Shown: one piece after another, positions 31,802-40,393 of the stretch
How positions within the stretch are numbered: position 1 is the first letter of the stretch
How the letters are laid out: each line of letters begins with the position of its first letter
Assembly: GCA_005883355.1 (NCBI GenBank)
Contig: VAXG01000111.1
Location: 1-47,327, forward strand
Length of the DNA stretch: 47,327 nt
Origin: Actinomycetota bacterium
Lineage (GTDB): Bacteria > Actinomycetota > Thermoleophilia > Gaiellales > Gaiellaceae
Direction: 5' to 3'
Program-made: the position numbers and the translations under genes
Notes under the pieces: model-generated
Told to the model about the DNA's origin: nothing
Seen by the model: the letters and a program-made list of their open reading frames with translations, nothing else
Databases searched by the model: none

Positions 31802-34800
31802 GTGTATACCCAGCGCCTCTCGTCGCTGGAGTTCTTCACGTATGCGGCGCTCTTCGCGATCGTGGTTGTGTCGATCGCCTCCATCCTGCCCGGGCGCAAG
31901 CCACCGATACGCACCGAGCCGTACGCCGACGACGAGCTCAACGCGCACGACAGCAGGTTGCCGAAGTACTTCCTGGCAGGCGGCGCGTTCCTGCTGCTCG
32001 GCGCCGTTCACATGATCTCGAAGAACCTGCCGTGGACGGCGGACTGGCTCGCCCGCGCCGGCTACGCAGGGCATCTCGTGCGCGACCTCTCGAATACGCA
32101 CGTGATGATCGTCGGCGGCGGCACGCTGATCTCCACCGGGCTCTGCTGGTACGTCCTGCCGCGGATCGTCGGACGTCCCTTGTCCAGCCCTGGACTTGCC
32201 CAGGGTGCGTTCTGGTTCACTGCAGTCGGGCTGTTCGTCTTCTACGTCGCGTTGATCGCGAACGGGATCGCAATGGGACGGCTGGTGTCGTCGGGCTGGG
32301 ACTACGAGGCGGCGAAGCTGCACATGGGCAAGGCCTATCGCGTTCCGGTCGGCATCGGGGCGGGCGTCATGGGCCTCGGCTACTGGTGCTTCGCGGCAAA
32401 CGTGTTCCTGACGATCTTCCAGTCCCGGCTGGTGCGCGTGCCGAAGCCGGCGGGGCACCTGTGGAAGTTTCTCGCCACCGGCGCCGCCGGTCTGACCGTC
32501 GGCACCGTGCAGGGCGTGATTCAGGTGCAGCCGGCGCACGCGGACTGGCTCTACCGCGCCGGCCACGCGGGCGAATGGATCGATCCGATCAGTCACGCGC
32601 ACATCAACCTCGTCACGGGGCTGACGATGCTGACCGCGGGCGCGCTCTTTGCGCTGGCTCCGGCTCTCGGGGGCAAGGCACCGACACGGCGCGTTGCGAA
32701 TCTGTGCTTCTGGTCGCTGCTCGGAGGTTCGCTCGCGTTCTACGGAGTCGCCCTCTACCTCGGCTTCCACGAGGGGCGGCTTGTCGTTCATCACGGCTTG
32801 ACACCCGAGCGGGCCGAGGAGGCCACGAGGCTCCACCCGTTCCTGATCATGGCGGCGGGCATCGCGATGATGGCGGCCTTCTGGTTCCTGCTCCTGACGC
32901 TCGTCCGCTCCTTTCGTCCTGCGCGCGGGCCGATTCGAGCCTTCGTGCTTGCCGGCTGCGCGGCGTTGGCCGTGGGAACGCTCCAAGGCCCGATTCAGGC
33001 GTTCCCGGCCGTCAACGAGCTCCTCGATCGCGGCGGTGACGCGGGGGACGTGATCGTCAACCTCCACGCCCAGCTGAACATGCTGGCGGGCCTGATGGTC
33101 ATCCTCGTGGGCGCGGCGCTTGCACTAACTCCAGGCGCGCTGCGGTCGCCGCGCGCGCTTCTCGTCGGGTTGTGCGGCGGCATGGCCGTGTACTACGCCG
33201 GCGGAATCGCCTTTGCCGCAGTCGAGGCCCACCGCGTCGCCAACGGAGGGACCTTCGGTGCGGCGGTCCCGTCACTCGAGCCGTGGCAGGCTCTCGTGCT
33301 CGTCCCAGCTGCTTTGGCGGTCGCGTTCGGGTTCGGTTCGTACGCTCGGGCGATGTGGCGAAGGACCGCAGCCTACCGCGCGGAGAGTCGCAGCCGTCTG
33401 CGACGCACCCCGTCGGCCTACGCGGGCCGCATTCCGAAGCACGTGCGTCGACGTCGGCCCACGGCGGTAGCCGTGTACGAGGTGCCGATGGCCCTGCTCG
33501 GCTTTCCCGGTGTCGGCTGGTTGTTCGCGGGCTATCCGCTCGCAGGCTCGACCCTCTTGCTCGTCGGGCCGGCGATCGCGTGGGCCGCCATACCGCTGGC
33601 GTTCACGCCGTTCTCGAATGGTCCACTCGTCCAGGTCGGCTGGCAGGCGGAGCTCTTCTGGTTGCCCGCGAGCACGCTGATCTCGACGGCTTTGCTCTTT
33701 CGCGCGCACCGGCGCCGGCGCCTCACGCTGCTCGGGTCGCCGCCGAGGCGGCGGGGCAGGAAGAGCTATCGAACACGCGTCGCCGTCTCGATCGGGGCGA
33801 TCGGGCTCCTGCTCGTGACGCTGCCGTTCGTACCTGCGGTCGCCGGAATCGGTGGGAGCTCCGTCCGCTACGCCTACCAGAGCGGCTTCACGCGTGAGGT
33901 GACGGGCCAGTTCCTCGCCACCCCGCGCGGAACCATCAAGCTCTTCGCCTGGTCCGATCCGCAAGAGACGTTCCCGGCCGACGCGCTGCGCCTGCGTGCG
34001 CAGGACCTGCTCGCGTTGCGCGTGCGTGCTGCGGCCGTCGACGCGCCGGGTGCCTACCGGCTGTTCGATCTCGACGGCAACGGGATGCCGCTGACGGTTC
34101 GGCGGAGCTCGCCGCGTGAACTGGTCCTCGCTCCGGCAAAGAGATTGAAGCCGGGCAAGTACGTCTTTGCCGCAGCCCACGAGGGGATGTTCGGAGGTCG
34201 CGACTTCGCCTACCTACGCGTGGTTGCTCCGGGCGAGAGCGTCACGGTTGTGTCGCACAACCAGCGGACGGACGTTCCCGCTGTCGCGGATACGGTGCCT
34301 CCGATCGCGGCGGCACTCCTTGCGGCCGCGTTCGCGCTCCTTCTCCTTCGTTCCCTGTTGCGGCGGACCGCCGGACAGAAGGCGCTGTGGGCCGCGGGCT
34401 TTGCGCTGTTCGCCGTCGCGGCCGCGAGCGAGGCTGCGGCTCAGCGCGCCGGCTGGAATCCGGCCCTTTTCCGAACGTACTACCTCGCCGGCGGCGTCTT
34501 GACCGTTGCGTACCTCGGTGCGGGCTCGGCCTGGATGCTGCTGCCGCGTCGCGGACGAGACATTCTGCTCGGCGGTCTCGCCGTGGCAACGGCTGCGGCC
34601 GTCGTCACCGTCGTGCTCGCTCCCGTCGACCTGTCCGCGCTCGCGGCGGCGCACAGCGGGCAACCACCGAAGAACGGTGCACTCGGCGGCCATGCCTTTC
34701 TGTGGGCCGTCGCCCTCAACTCGATGGGCACGCTCCTCCTTGTCGGTGGCTCATTGCTCTCGATCCTCCGACGTCAGCGCGTGCGCGCGAATGTGTGGAT

Positions 34801-34987
34801 CGCCTCCGGAGCGCTGACCGTGGCGGCCGCCACCGGTCTCTCACGGGCGGGCGACACGTCGCTCGTGTATCTCGGCGAGCTGATCGGAATCGCCGTCATG
34901 TTCTGCGGTTTCACGTTGACCGCACCCGCCCGCAAGCCTGCGCGCGCAACAGAGGCGCCCCCGCGACCGGCGGTGGTCGCCCGGTGA
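31802..34987 (+). CDS. Giant CcoN-like multi-module membrane protein, unknown function
   Basis: The product is 1061 residues. Residues 55-125, 222-290 and 378-448 are three related two-helix units, each with histidines at membrane edges: NTHVMIVGG (His100), SHAHINLVTG (His265/His267), NLHAQLNMLAG (His422). Two share the pattern GT-x-QG-x-IQ. They resemble the haem- and CuB-bearing helices of CcoN. Residues 560-640 hold another four-helix membrane part. Residues 685-810 form a beta-rich extracytoplasmic domain (about KLFAWSDP to DFAYLRVV). Residues 830-1050 have six or seven more helices. I know no protein with this arrangement. The GTG start follows 3 nt after the preceding gene, and its stop overlaps the next start (GTGA). 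Confidence 0.75.
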   Translation: MYTQRLSSLEFFTYAALFAIVVVSIASILPGRKPPIRTEPYADDELNAHDSRLPKYFLAGGAFLLLGAVHMISKNLPWTADWLARAGYAGHLVRDLSNTHVMIVGGGTLISTGLCWYVLPRIVGRPLSSPGLAQGAFWFTAVGLFVFYVALIANGIAMGRLVSSGWDYEAAKLHMGKAYRVPVGIGAGVMGLGYWCFAANVFLTIFQSRLVRVPKPAGHLWKFLATGAAGLTVGTVQGVIQVQPAHADWLYRAGHAGEWIDPISHAHINLVTGLTMLTAGALFALAPALGGKAPTRRVANLCFWSLLGGSLAFYGVALYLGFHEGRLVVHHGLTPERAEEATRLHPFLIMAAGIAMMAAFWFLLLTLVRSFRPARGPIRAFVLAGCAALAVGTLQGPIQAFPAVNELLDRGGDAGDVIVNLHAQLNMLAGLMVILVGAALALTPGALRSPRALLVGLCGGMAVYYAGGIAFAAVEAHRVANGGTFGAAVPSLEPWQALVLVPAALAVAFGFGSYARAMWRRTAAYRAESRSRLRRTPSAYAGRIPKHVRRRRPTAVAVYEVPMALLGFPGVGWLFAGYPLAGSTLLLVGPAIAWAAIPLAFTPFSNGPLVQVGWQAELFWLPASTLISTALLFRAHRRRRLTLLGSPPRRRGRKSYRTRVAVSIGAIGLLLVTLPFVPAVAGIGGSSVRYAYQSGFTREVTGQFLATPRGTIKLFAWSDPQETFPADALRLRAQDLLALRVRAAAVDAPGAYRLFDLDGNGMPLTVRRSSPRELVLAPAKRLKPGKYVFAAAHEGMFGGRDFAYLRVVAPGESVTVVSHNQRTDVPAVADTVPPIAAALLAAAFALLLLRSLLRRTAGQKALWAAGFALFAVAAASEAAAQRAGWNPALFRTYYLAGGVLTVAYLGAGSAWMLLPRRGRDILLGGLAVATAAAVVTVVLAPVDLSALAAAHSGQPPKNGALGGHAFLWAVALNSMGTLLLVGGSLLSILRRQRVRANVWIASGALTVAAATGLSRAGDTSLVYLGELIGIAVMFCGFTLTAPARKPARATEAPPRPAVVAR

Positions 34988-35247
34988 GTCGGCGCGCCCG
35001 CGCATTCCACCGCCATGCGCAAGCGGTCCTCGATCACGAGCTCCTGCGTGCGCGGAAGCGGCTTGCGGACCTGCCCGGAGAGCGTCGCGCGGCACTGGAG
35101 GAGGAGACCGCACGCGTCGTGGCGGCGGTGGTGGACTCGGTTCTCGAAGAGTCGCGCAGGGAGCCGGCACTCGCTCGTGCCCTGGGTTCCATCTACGGCC
35201 CGGAGCCAGCATGGGAACCGAGGGTCGTCTCCTGGGCCGCGGACTAG
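34984..35247 (+). CDS. Small helical protein, possibly HemA-dimerisation-like
   Basis: The product is 87 residues, highly charged and helical. The layout (LDHELLRARKRLADLPGERRAALEEETARV, then PALARALGSIYG) recalls the C-terminal dimerisation helices of glutamyl-tRNA reductase. This is a by-eye impression, not a firm assignment. The GTG overlaps the upstream stop (GTGA). Its TAG stop is the first half of the TAGAAT box used by ccmE. Position between a haem-protein gene and ccmE fits a haem-related role. Confidence 0.55.
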   Translation: MSRRARAFHRHAQAVLDHELLRARKRLADLPGERRAALEEETARVVAAVVDSVLEESRREPALARALGSIYGPEPAWEPRVVSWAAD

Positions 35248-35250
35248 AAT
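35245..35250 (+). promoter_or_regulatory. Internal leaderless -10 box (TAGAAT) of ccmE
   Basis: TAGAAT contains the stop codon of the preceding gene and lies 6 nt before the ccmE GTG. ccmE and ccmF could be transcribed separately from the oxidase genes. Confidence 0.55.
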
Positions 35251-35256
35251 CGCAGG

Positions 35257-35646
35257 GTGGCTCGTAGAGGAAACCCAGCGCGCCTCGTCGTCGCGCTCTC
35301 GGTCGCGGCCGTTCTCGCAGTCTTCTTGGTCTACACCTCTATCGCCGGCAACGCCACGCCCACGCTCCGGCCGAGCCAACTCGCGGGGCATGCCGGGCAG
35401 GTCTCGCTGATGGGCCAGGTGATCGGGACGCCGGCAGGCGACGCGCATGCCGCCGGGCTGCGGTTCAAGCTGCGCGACGTCAAGGGCCCGACCGCCGTTC
35501 CCGTCGTCTACAAGGGGTCGGTGCCGGACCTCTTCCGCAGCGGCCGCGACGTCGTCGTCGACGGGAAGCTGCAGGGCGGCGTGTTCGTCGCGGTGCCGAA
35601 CACGCTCGTGACGAAGTGCCCGTCGAAGTACCAACCCAAGAGGTAA
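35257..35646 (+). CDS. ccmE: Cytochrome c haem chaperone CcmE, Cys-type
   Basis: CcmE carries haem covalently to the CcmF/H ligation complex outside the membrane. The 129-residue product has an N-terminal membrane helix (10-28) and an OB-fold-like body (VSLMGQVIG, LRFKLRD, VPVVYKG, RDVVVDGKL). The haem-binding site is TKCPSKY with Cys121 and Tyr125: the CxxxY form known in some bacteria and archaea, in place of the common HxxxY. The GTG start is 6 nt after TAGAAT. ccmF follows 12 nt downstream. Confidence 0.93.
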   Translation: MARRGNPARLVVALSVAAVLAVFLVYTSIAGNATPTLRPSQLAGHAGQVSLMGQVIGTPAGDAHAAGLRFKLRDVKGPTAVPVVYKGSVPDLFRSGRDVVVDGKLQGGVFVAVPNTLVTKCPSKYQPKR

Positions 35647-35658
35647 GCGGGGTACGCG

Positions 35659-37647
35659 ATGGCTGACCTCGGACGTGCAGCGCTCGTCACGTCGCTCCTG
35701 CTGCTCGTCTACGCGCTCGTCGCGGGCTCGCTCGCCGCGTGGAAGGGCCGCCGGCGTCTTGCCGAGTCGGCACAGAACGCGCTGCTCGGCTCGTTCGCGG
35801 CCACCGTCGTCGCGTCGGCTGTGCTGCTGGCCGCGCTCGCCCGGCACGACTTCTCCTTCCAGTACGTCGCCGACCACACGAGCCGCGAGCTGCCGCTCGG
35901 CTACACGCTGACGGCCTTCTGGGGCGGTCAGGAAGGGTCGCTGCTCCTCTGGCTGCTCGTACTCTCCGGCTACTCGGTTGCCGCGGTGCTGACGGCGCGG
36001 CGCGTGGGCCGCGAGGTGCTCGTCTGGGTGGTGCCGACCCTCGGTCTCGTCGGAACCTTCTTCGCGTTTCTGCTCGTGTTCGTCGCCAGCCCGTTCGCGA
36101 CGCAGGCTGCGGTCGCGGACGGCGCCGGCCTGAACCCGAGTCTGCAGAACCCGTACATGGCTATCCATCCGCCGATGCTGTACCTCGGCTACGTCGGGCT
36201 CACGGTCCCGTTTGCGTTCGCAATGGGCGCGCTGCTCGCGCGGCGCACGGACGAGCGTTGGATCGTCGCGACGCGGCGCTGGACGCTCGCCGCCTGGGCG
36301 TTCCTCGGGATCGGCCAGCTGCTCGGAGCCCACTGGGCATACGTCGAGATCGGCTGGGGTGGTTTCTACGCCTGGGACCCGGTCGAGAACGCGGCGTTGA
36401 TGCCCTGGCTCGCGGCGACGGCATTCCTCCACTCGGTGATGATCCAGGAGAAGCGCGGGATGCTGAAGGTGTGGAACGTCCTCCTGATCGTGCTGGCGTT
36501 CGGCCTGTCGCTCTTTGGGACGTTCCTCACGCGGAGCGGCATCATCCAGTCGATCCACTCGTTCACGCAGAGCTCGATCGGGCCCTGGTTCCTCGGCTTC
36601 ATCTGTCTGATCGTCGTGGGCTCACTGGCGCTCGTCTTCGCGAGGCTGCCGCTGCTCCGTACGAAGACCCGGCTCGAATCGCTGGTGTCGCGCGAAGCGA
36701 CGTTCCTCTACAACAACCTGCTCCTCGTTGCGCTGGCGCTGACGATTTTGTGGGGCGTCGTCTATCCGATCCTCTCGCAGGCCGTGACGGGACAGGCCGC
36801 CACGGTGAGCAAGCCCTACTACAACTTCTTCCTGCACACGTTCGGCCTGCCGCTGCTCTTGCTGATGGGCATCGGTCCGCTCGTTGCGTGGCGACGCGCA
36901 TCCCTACGCGCGCTGGGACGCACCTTCCTCTGGCCGCTCGCGGCCGCGCTCGTGGCGGGTATCGCGCTGCTTGCAGCCGGCGCCGGCTCATCGCGGATCG
37001 GCGTGATCGCGTACACGTTCTCCGTGTTCGTGCTCGCGTCGATCGCGCTCGAGTTCGCGCGTGGAACCGCAGCGAGAAAGGCGCTCGGAGGCGTCGGCTG
37101 GCCGGCCGCGTTCTCTTCGCTCATCGCACGTAACCGCCGGCGGTACGGCGGCTACGTGGTGCATGCCTCGGTCGTGCTCCTGGCAATCGGCGTCACCGGG
37201 GCGAGCGCCTACCAAACTGTCCGCGAAGCGCGCCTGAAGCCTGGCCAGTCAATGACCGTCGCAGGCGATCGGCTTGTTTTTCGCGGCTTCCAGACGAGGA
37301 TGGAGTCGAACCATCGTGCGATTCGCGGTCTCGTCGACGTCTACCGGGGGGACAAGTACCTCGGTCGTTACACCCCCGGCAAGAATCAGTACTTTGCCGA
37401 GGATCAGGTTTCCAACGAGGTCGCCATCCGCCACGACCTGCTCACCGGCGGCGACCTCTTCCTGATCGCCGACCAGGTGAACTCGAATGGAAGCATCGAT
37501 CTGAAGGCGCTGCAGAAACCACTCGTGAACCTGCTCTGGCTCGCAGGGCTCGTGTTCGTCGGGGGGTCGCTGATCGCGCTCTGGCCGGATGCGCGAGAAG
37601 AGCGGCGTCTGGCCGAACGGTACGCCGACGCGGTGGTACGGATCTGA
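35659..37647 (+). CDS. ccmF: Cytochrome c haem lyase subunit CcmF
   Basis: CcmF joins haem from CcmE to the CxxCH cysteines of apocytochromes. The 662-residue product has about 15 membrane helices. The tryptophan-rich haem-handling motif WGGFYAWDPVENAALMPWL lies at about 231-249, and MAIHPPMLYLGYVG (about 165) is also a family signature. The C-terminal beta-rich periplasmic domain (about 530-620) precedes a last helix. The length and order match the family. It would serve the fused cytochrome in this operon. Its stop overlaps a CTG that probably starts the next gene. Confidence 0.95.
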   Translation: MADLGRAALVTSLLLLVYALVAGSLAAWKGRRRLAESAQNALLGSFAATVVASAVLLAALARHDFSFQYVADHTSRELPLGYTLTAFWGGQEGSLLLWLLVLSGYSVAAVLTARRVGREVLVWVVPTLGLVGTFFAFLLVFVASPFATQAAVADGAGLNPSLQNPYMAIHPPMLYLGYVGLTVPFAFAMGALLARRTDERWIVATRRWTLAAWAFLGIGQLLGAHWAYVEIGWGGFYAWDPVENAALMPWLAATAFLHSVMIQEKRGMLKVWNVLLIVLAFGLSLFGTFLTRSGIIQSIHSFTQSSIGPWFLGFICLIVVGSLALVFARLPLLRTKTRLESLVSREATFLYNNLLLVALALTILWGVVYPILSQAVTGQAATVSKPYYNFFLHTFGLPLLLLMGIGPLVAWRRASLRALGRTFLWPLAAALVAGIALLAAGAGSSRIGVIAYTFSVFVLASIALEFARGTAARKALGGVGWPAAFSSLIARNRRRYGGYVVHASVVLLAIGVTGASAYQTVREARLKPGQSMTVAGDRLVFRGFQTRMESNHRAIRGLVDVYRGDKYLGRYTPGKNQYFAEDQVSNEVAIRHDLLTGGDLFLIADQVNSNGSIDLKALQKPLVNLLWLAGLVFVGGSLIALWPDAREERRLAERYADAVVRI

Positions 37648-37976
37648 CTGCGGCGCTTATCGTCGGCGTGCTCCTTGCGGTTGCATGTGTCGCGCTGGTC
37701 GCCTTGCCCTTCCTACGCGAGCCGTCCCCGAAGGACGACCGCCTGGTCGCGCCGGACGAGTTGGAGCAGCGGCGACTGGCGCTGGCCGAAGAACGCGACC
37801 GCGCGCTCGCCGCACTGAAAGAGCTCGAGTTCGATCACCGCACGGGCAAGGTCTCGGACGATGACTACCGTACGCTCGTCGGCCCGCTGAGACGTCGCGC
37901 CGCCGAAGCCTTGCGTGCACTGGACTTGCGCGCGTCGCCGACCGTGGAGGAAAAGCCGGTCCCGACACATGGCTAG
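37644..37976 (+). CDS. CcmI-like N-terminal membrane protein, probable CTG start
   Basis: One hydrophobic helix is followed by an acidic coiled coil: EERDRALAALKELEFDHRTGKVSDDDYRTLVGPLR, here in part as KELEFDHRTGKVSDDDY, typical of CcmI/CycH N-terminal regions. CcmI holds apocytochromes for haem ligation; the TPR half is absent. The CTG at 37644 overlaps the ccmF stop (CTGA) and gives a full helix (LTAALIVGVLLAVACVALVALPF in two parts: TAALIVGVLLAVA, CVALVALPF), 110 residues. GTG 37668 would cut the helix to 16 residues. The end overlaps the zinc-ribbon gene by 8 nt. Confidence 0.7.
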   Translation: MTAALIVGVLLAVACVALVALPFLREPSPKDDRLVAPDELEQRRLALAEERDRALAALKELEFDHRTGKVSDDDYRTLVGPLRRRAAEALRALDLRASPTVEEKPVPTHG

Positions 37977-38805
37977 CTGCGCGAACTGCGGCGCCGAGCT
38001 GCCGAAGAAGAGTCGCTACTGCCCTCAATGCGGTCACCCTGCTGCGGCCGGTGACACGAAGGTGATGGAGCTGCCGCCGGACGAGACCGGGGGCGTTCCC
38101 GTCGAGTACACGCAGGTCGAGCCGCGCTACTACGGGATCACGCCGACGACGCTCGTGCTCGTCCTCGCCGGCGCTGCGCTGACGTTTGCAGTCGTGCTGT
38201 TTGCGCTCGGTCGTTGGCCGTTCGGCCTGATCGCGCTCGGCGCGAGCGTGCTGCTTGTCATCGTCTTCCTCGAGGCCGCCCGCCGCAAGCCCGACGGCGG
38301 TGTGGCCCGCTCGACGGCCGACGCGCTGGACGGGTTTCGGGCCCGAGCCGGCGTAGCCGCGGACTCACTCGCCACGCGGGGCCGCGCTGCCCGCCGGCTG
38401 CTCGCCCTGAGACGGGAGCTCCAGCGAATGGCAGTGCTGAGGGGCCGGCTTCTGTTCGAGCTCGGAGACGCGGTGTACCGTTCAGACGATCAAGGGGCCG
38501 AAAGGGCCCGCGGGCAGATACGAGAGCTGGACGAGCTCGCGGCGCTCAGGGAGGCTGAGATGGAGGCAGTGATGGTGCAAACTCAGGATCGACTCGAACA
38601 GCGCAGACTCGAGGTTCAGCCGACCGAGATGGTGGAGCTGCCTCAGCCGCCCGGACAGCCCGGAGAGGGCAGCCCCGGTGGCCCCGCGGTGATTCCGGAG
38701 CCCTATCCGCCGCCAGACGAGGGAAGCCCGCCCGAGCCGGCGATCATCCCGGAGCCGGGCCCACTGGCGCCTGAGGAGCCCGAGGAGGGGCGCGGAGGCG
38801 CCTGA
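37969..38805 (+). CDS. Zinc-ribbon membrane protein with a Pro/Glu-rich tail
   Basis: The product is 278 residues. The N-terminus has a C4 zinc ribbon, CANCGAELPKKSRYCPQCGHP (first and last pairs CANC and CPQC). Two membrane helices (about 60-80 and 84-101) follow, then a coiled-coil stretch (about 120-215, rich in LRREL, ELDELAALREAE), and a proline-rich acidic tail with repeated PEP units. No enzyme motif is present. Its ATG lies inside the end of the CcmI-like gene. It is the last gene of the oxidase/Ccm operon; its role is unknown. Confidence 0.7.
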   Translation: MASCANCGAELPKKSRYCPQCGHPAAAGDTKVMELPPDETGGVPVEYTQVEPRYYGITPTTLVLVLAGAALTFAVVLFALGRWPFGLIALGASVLLVIVFLEAARRKPDGGVARSTADALDGFRARAGVAADSLATRGRAARRLLALRRELQRMAVLRGRLLFELGDAVYRSDDQGAERARGQIRELDELAALREAEMEAVMVQTQDRLEQRRLEVQPTEMVELPQPPGQPGEGSPGGPAVIPEPYPPPDEGSPPEPAIIPEPGPLAPEEPEEGRGGA

Positions 38806-38855
38806 GGGCCTCTTGGGGCGGCAGGGACGTCCGAGGCCTTGCCGAACCTTCGCTC

Positions 38856-39989
38856 ATGGCCCGCAAACTGGCCCTCGTCCTCGTTGCCGGGCTGATTCTC
38901 GCCGCCCCGGCTGCCGGCGACAACAGTGGCAAGCTCGGCGCGGTTCAGGCGCGCATTGCCGCTGCACGCGCAAAGGAAGCACGGCTCAGCGCCCAGATCT
39001 CGGACGTCACCTCGCAGATCCGTTCCCTCGAGACCAAGGTCGGGGACGTTTCGCAGAAGCTTTCGATCCTCGAACGCGATCTCGCTCTCCATCAGCAGCG
39101 GCTCAACCGGCTCAACGCGCTCTTCAGCTTCGAGACCGAGCGGTTGAACTTCCTGAGAAGTCAGTACGCCAGAGTCCTGCGCCAGCTGAACTTGCGCATG
39201 ATCGACATCTACGAGACGCACGATCCCACTCTCGTCGAGGTGATCCTCGAGTCGAAGTCGTTTCAGGACGTGCTCGACCAGCTTCATTACCTCGACGCGA
39301 TCGCACGTCAGGACAAACGCATCGCCAACGCCGTCGCGGTCGCACGCGACGAAGTTCATGTCGCACGCGAGCGGACGAAGACGATCCGCACCCGAGTGCA
39401 TTCCGAGATGCAGGTCGTAGCTGTTCGCACGCAGCAACAACGCGACGTGAAGAATCAGCTGCTCGCGAGCCAGGGATCGCTCGCCGGAAAGCGCAAGCGA
39501 CAGAAGGGACAGCTAGCGTCGACCCGCGAGCAGGAGAAGGTGCTGATCGCGGAGGCGGATGCGCTCGCTGCCGAGGACGCGCGCATCCGCGGCCAGCTCG
39601 CGGCGGCGCAGGGCGCGGGAGATACGACTCCTTCCTCGTCCGGGCTGATCTGGCCGGTGAACGGACCGGTCACCAGCCCGTTCGGCTATCGCTGGGGACG
39701 GCTGCACGCCGGCATCGACATCGGTGTCCCGTATGGCACTCCGATCCACGCCGCAGCTTCCGGGACTGTCGTGCTGGCCGCCTGGACCGGCGGTTACGGG
39801 AACTACACCTGTATCGACCACGGCGGCGGGATGGCGACCTGCTACGCACACCAATCCTCGTACGGGGCGCAGGTCACCCAGGGCCAGGTGATCGGCTATG
39901 TGGGAAGCACCGGCCATAGCTTCGGCGCCCACCTGCACTTCGAGGTCCGAATCAATGGAAACCCCGTGGATCCCCTGGGCTACCTCTAG
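38856..39989 (+). CDS. Secreted M23 (LytM-type) peptidase with an N-terminal coiled coil
   Basis: The product is 377 residues. The signal peptide ends near AAPAAGD. Residues 25-245 are a long coiled coil (KLGAVQARIAAARAKEARLSAQ and so on, in part AQISDVTSQIRSLETKV), as in EnvC/NlpD-type activators. The C-terminal M23 domain begins at about 265 (IWPVNGPVTSPFGYRWGR) and has the zinc ligands HAGIDIG (His, Asp) and HLHFEVR (His). It cleaves peptidoglycan peptides, or activates an amidase if inactive; the ligand set looks intact. It is separated by 50 nt from the operon above. Confidence 0.92.
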   Translation: MARKLALVLVAGLILAAPAAGDNSGKLGAVQARIAAARAKEARLSAQISDVTSQIRSLETKVGDVSQKLSILERDLALHQQRLNRLNALFSFETERLNFLRSQYARVLRQLNLRMIDIYETHDPTLVEVILESKSFQDVLDQLHYLDAIARQDKRIANAVAVARDEVHVARERTKTIRTRVHSEMQVVAVRTQQQRDVKNQLLASQGSLAGKRKRQKGQLASTREQEKVLIAEADALAAEDARIRGQLAAAQGAGDTTPSSSGLIWPVNGPVTSPFGYRWGRLHAGIDIGVPYGTPIHAAASGTVVLAAWTGGYGNYTCIDHGGGMATCYAHQSSYGAQVTQGQVIGYVGSTGHSFGAHLHFEVRINGNPVDPLGYL

Positions 39990-40202
39990 TTAGGCGGCTT
40001 CGCCGCCCGTACCCAGTTTCCAAGGTCGTACGTTTCCCCTTTGTAATTCGTACCCGGCGGGAGTCGAGGACGGGTCGTGTCGTGGTACGGGACAGGTCGT
40101 CTCCCGACGACGCCGGCCGCCTCCCCCGGGGCGGCCGGTTGTTTTCGCAGGCGACGGCGAGGGAACGTCCTCACCGCTCGTGTTCACCAGGAAGGAGAGC
40201 TC
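39990..40202. other. 213-nt hairpin-rich spacer
   Basis: No gene is supported. It holds the palindrome GGCGGC-TTC-GCCGCC (39993-40007, also at 17414-17428), GTCGTC-TCCC-GACGAC (40096-40111), and a strong terminator-like stem (40113-40138). Confidence 0.5.
40113..40145 (+). terminator. Rho-independent terminator or attenuator
   Basis: A perfect 9-bp stem CCGGCCGCC / GGCGGCCGG (40113-40121 / 40130-40138) is followed by TTGTTTT. It is 124 nt past the M23 gene and 57 nt before the next start, so it either ends the former or attenuates the latter. Confidence 0.6.
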
Positions 40203-40364
40203 GTGGCACTTGTATTGCTACTGCTGTTGTTGATCCTGATTCTCGGCGGCGTCGGTATCGCCGCCGCCAAGCTCCTGCTCTGGATCGCTCTGATCCTGCT
40301 CGTCGTCTGGATCGTCGGGTTCGTCGCACGGGGCGCGGAGGGAGCTCGCTGGTACAGATGGTGA
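40203..40364 (+). CDS. Tiny hydrophobic membrane protein (actinobacterial lmo0937-like type)
   Basis: The product is 53 residues: two hydrophobic helices almost end to end (ALVLLLLLLILILGGVGIA and LLLWIALILLVVWIVGFVA), then ARGAEGARWYRW. This layout with RWYRW at the end is the short hydrophobic protein common in actinobacteria, often described simply as hydrophobic protein. Start GTG 40203 has AGGAAGGAGAG at a normal SD distance. A terminator-like hairpin upstream may attenuate it. The function is unknown. Confidence 0.75.
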   Translation: MALVLLLLLLILILGGVGIAAAKLLLWIALILLVVWIVGFVARGAEGARWYRW

Positions 40365-40393
40365 ATCGCGGGGCGGCTCACGCCGCCCCGATT

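Noticed and set aside
31532-33067. 511-codon minus-strand frame opposite the giant membrane protein
   Set aside because: Highly charged shadow of hydrophobic codons; no motif, no SD and no -10 box.
39986-40174. Minus-strand peptide ending GNWVRAAKPPN in the spacer after the M23 gene
   Set aside because: It lies across hairpins, shows no start signal and has no recognised family; it could be a remnant, but I cannot support it.
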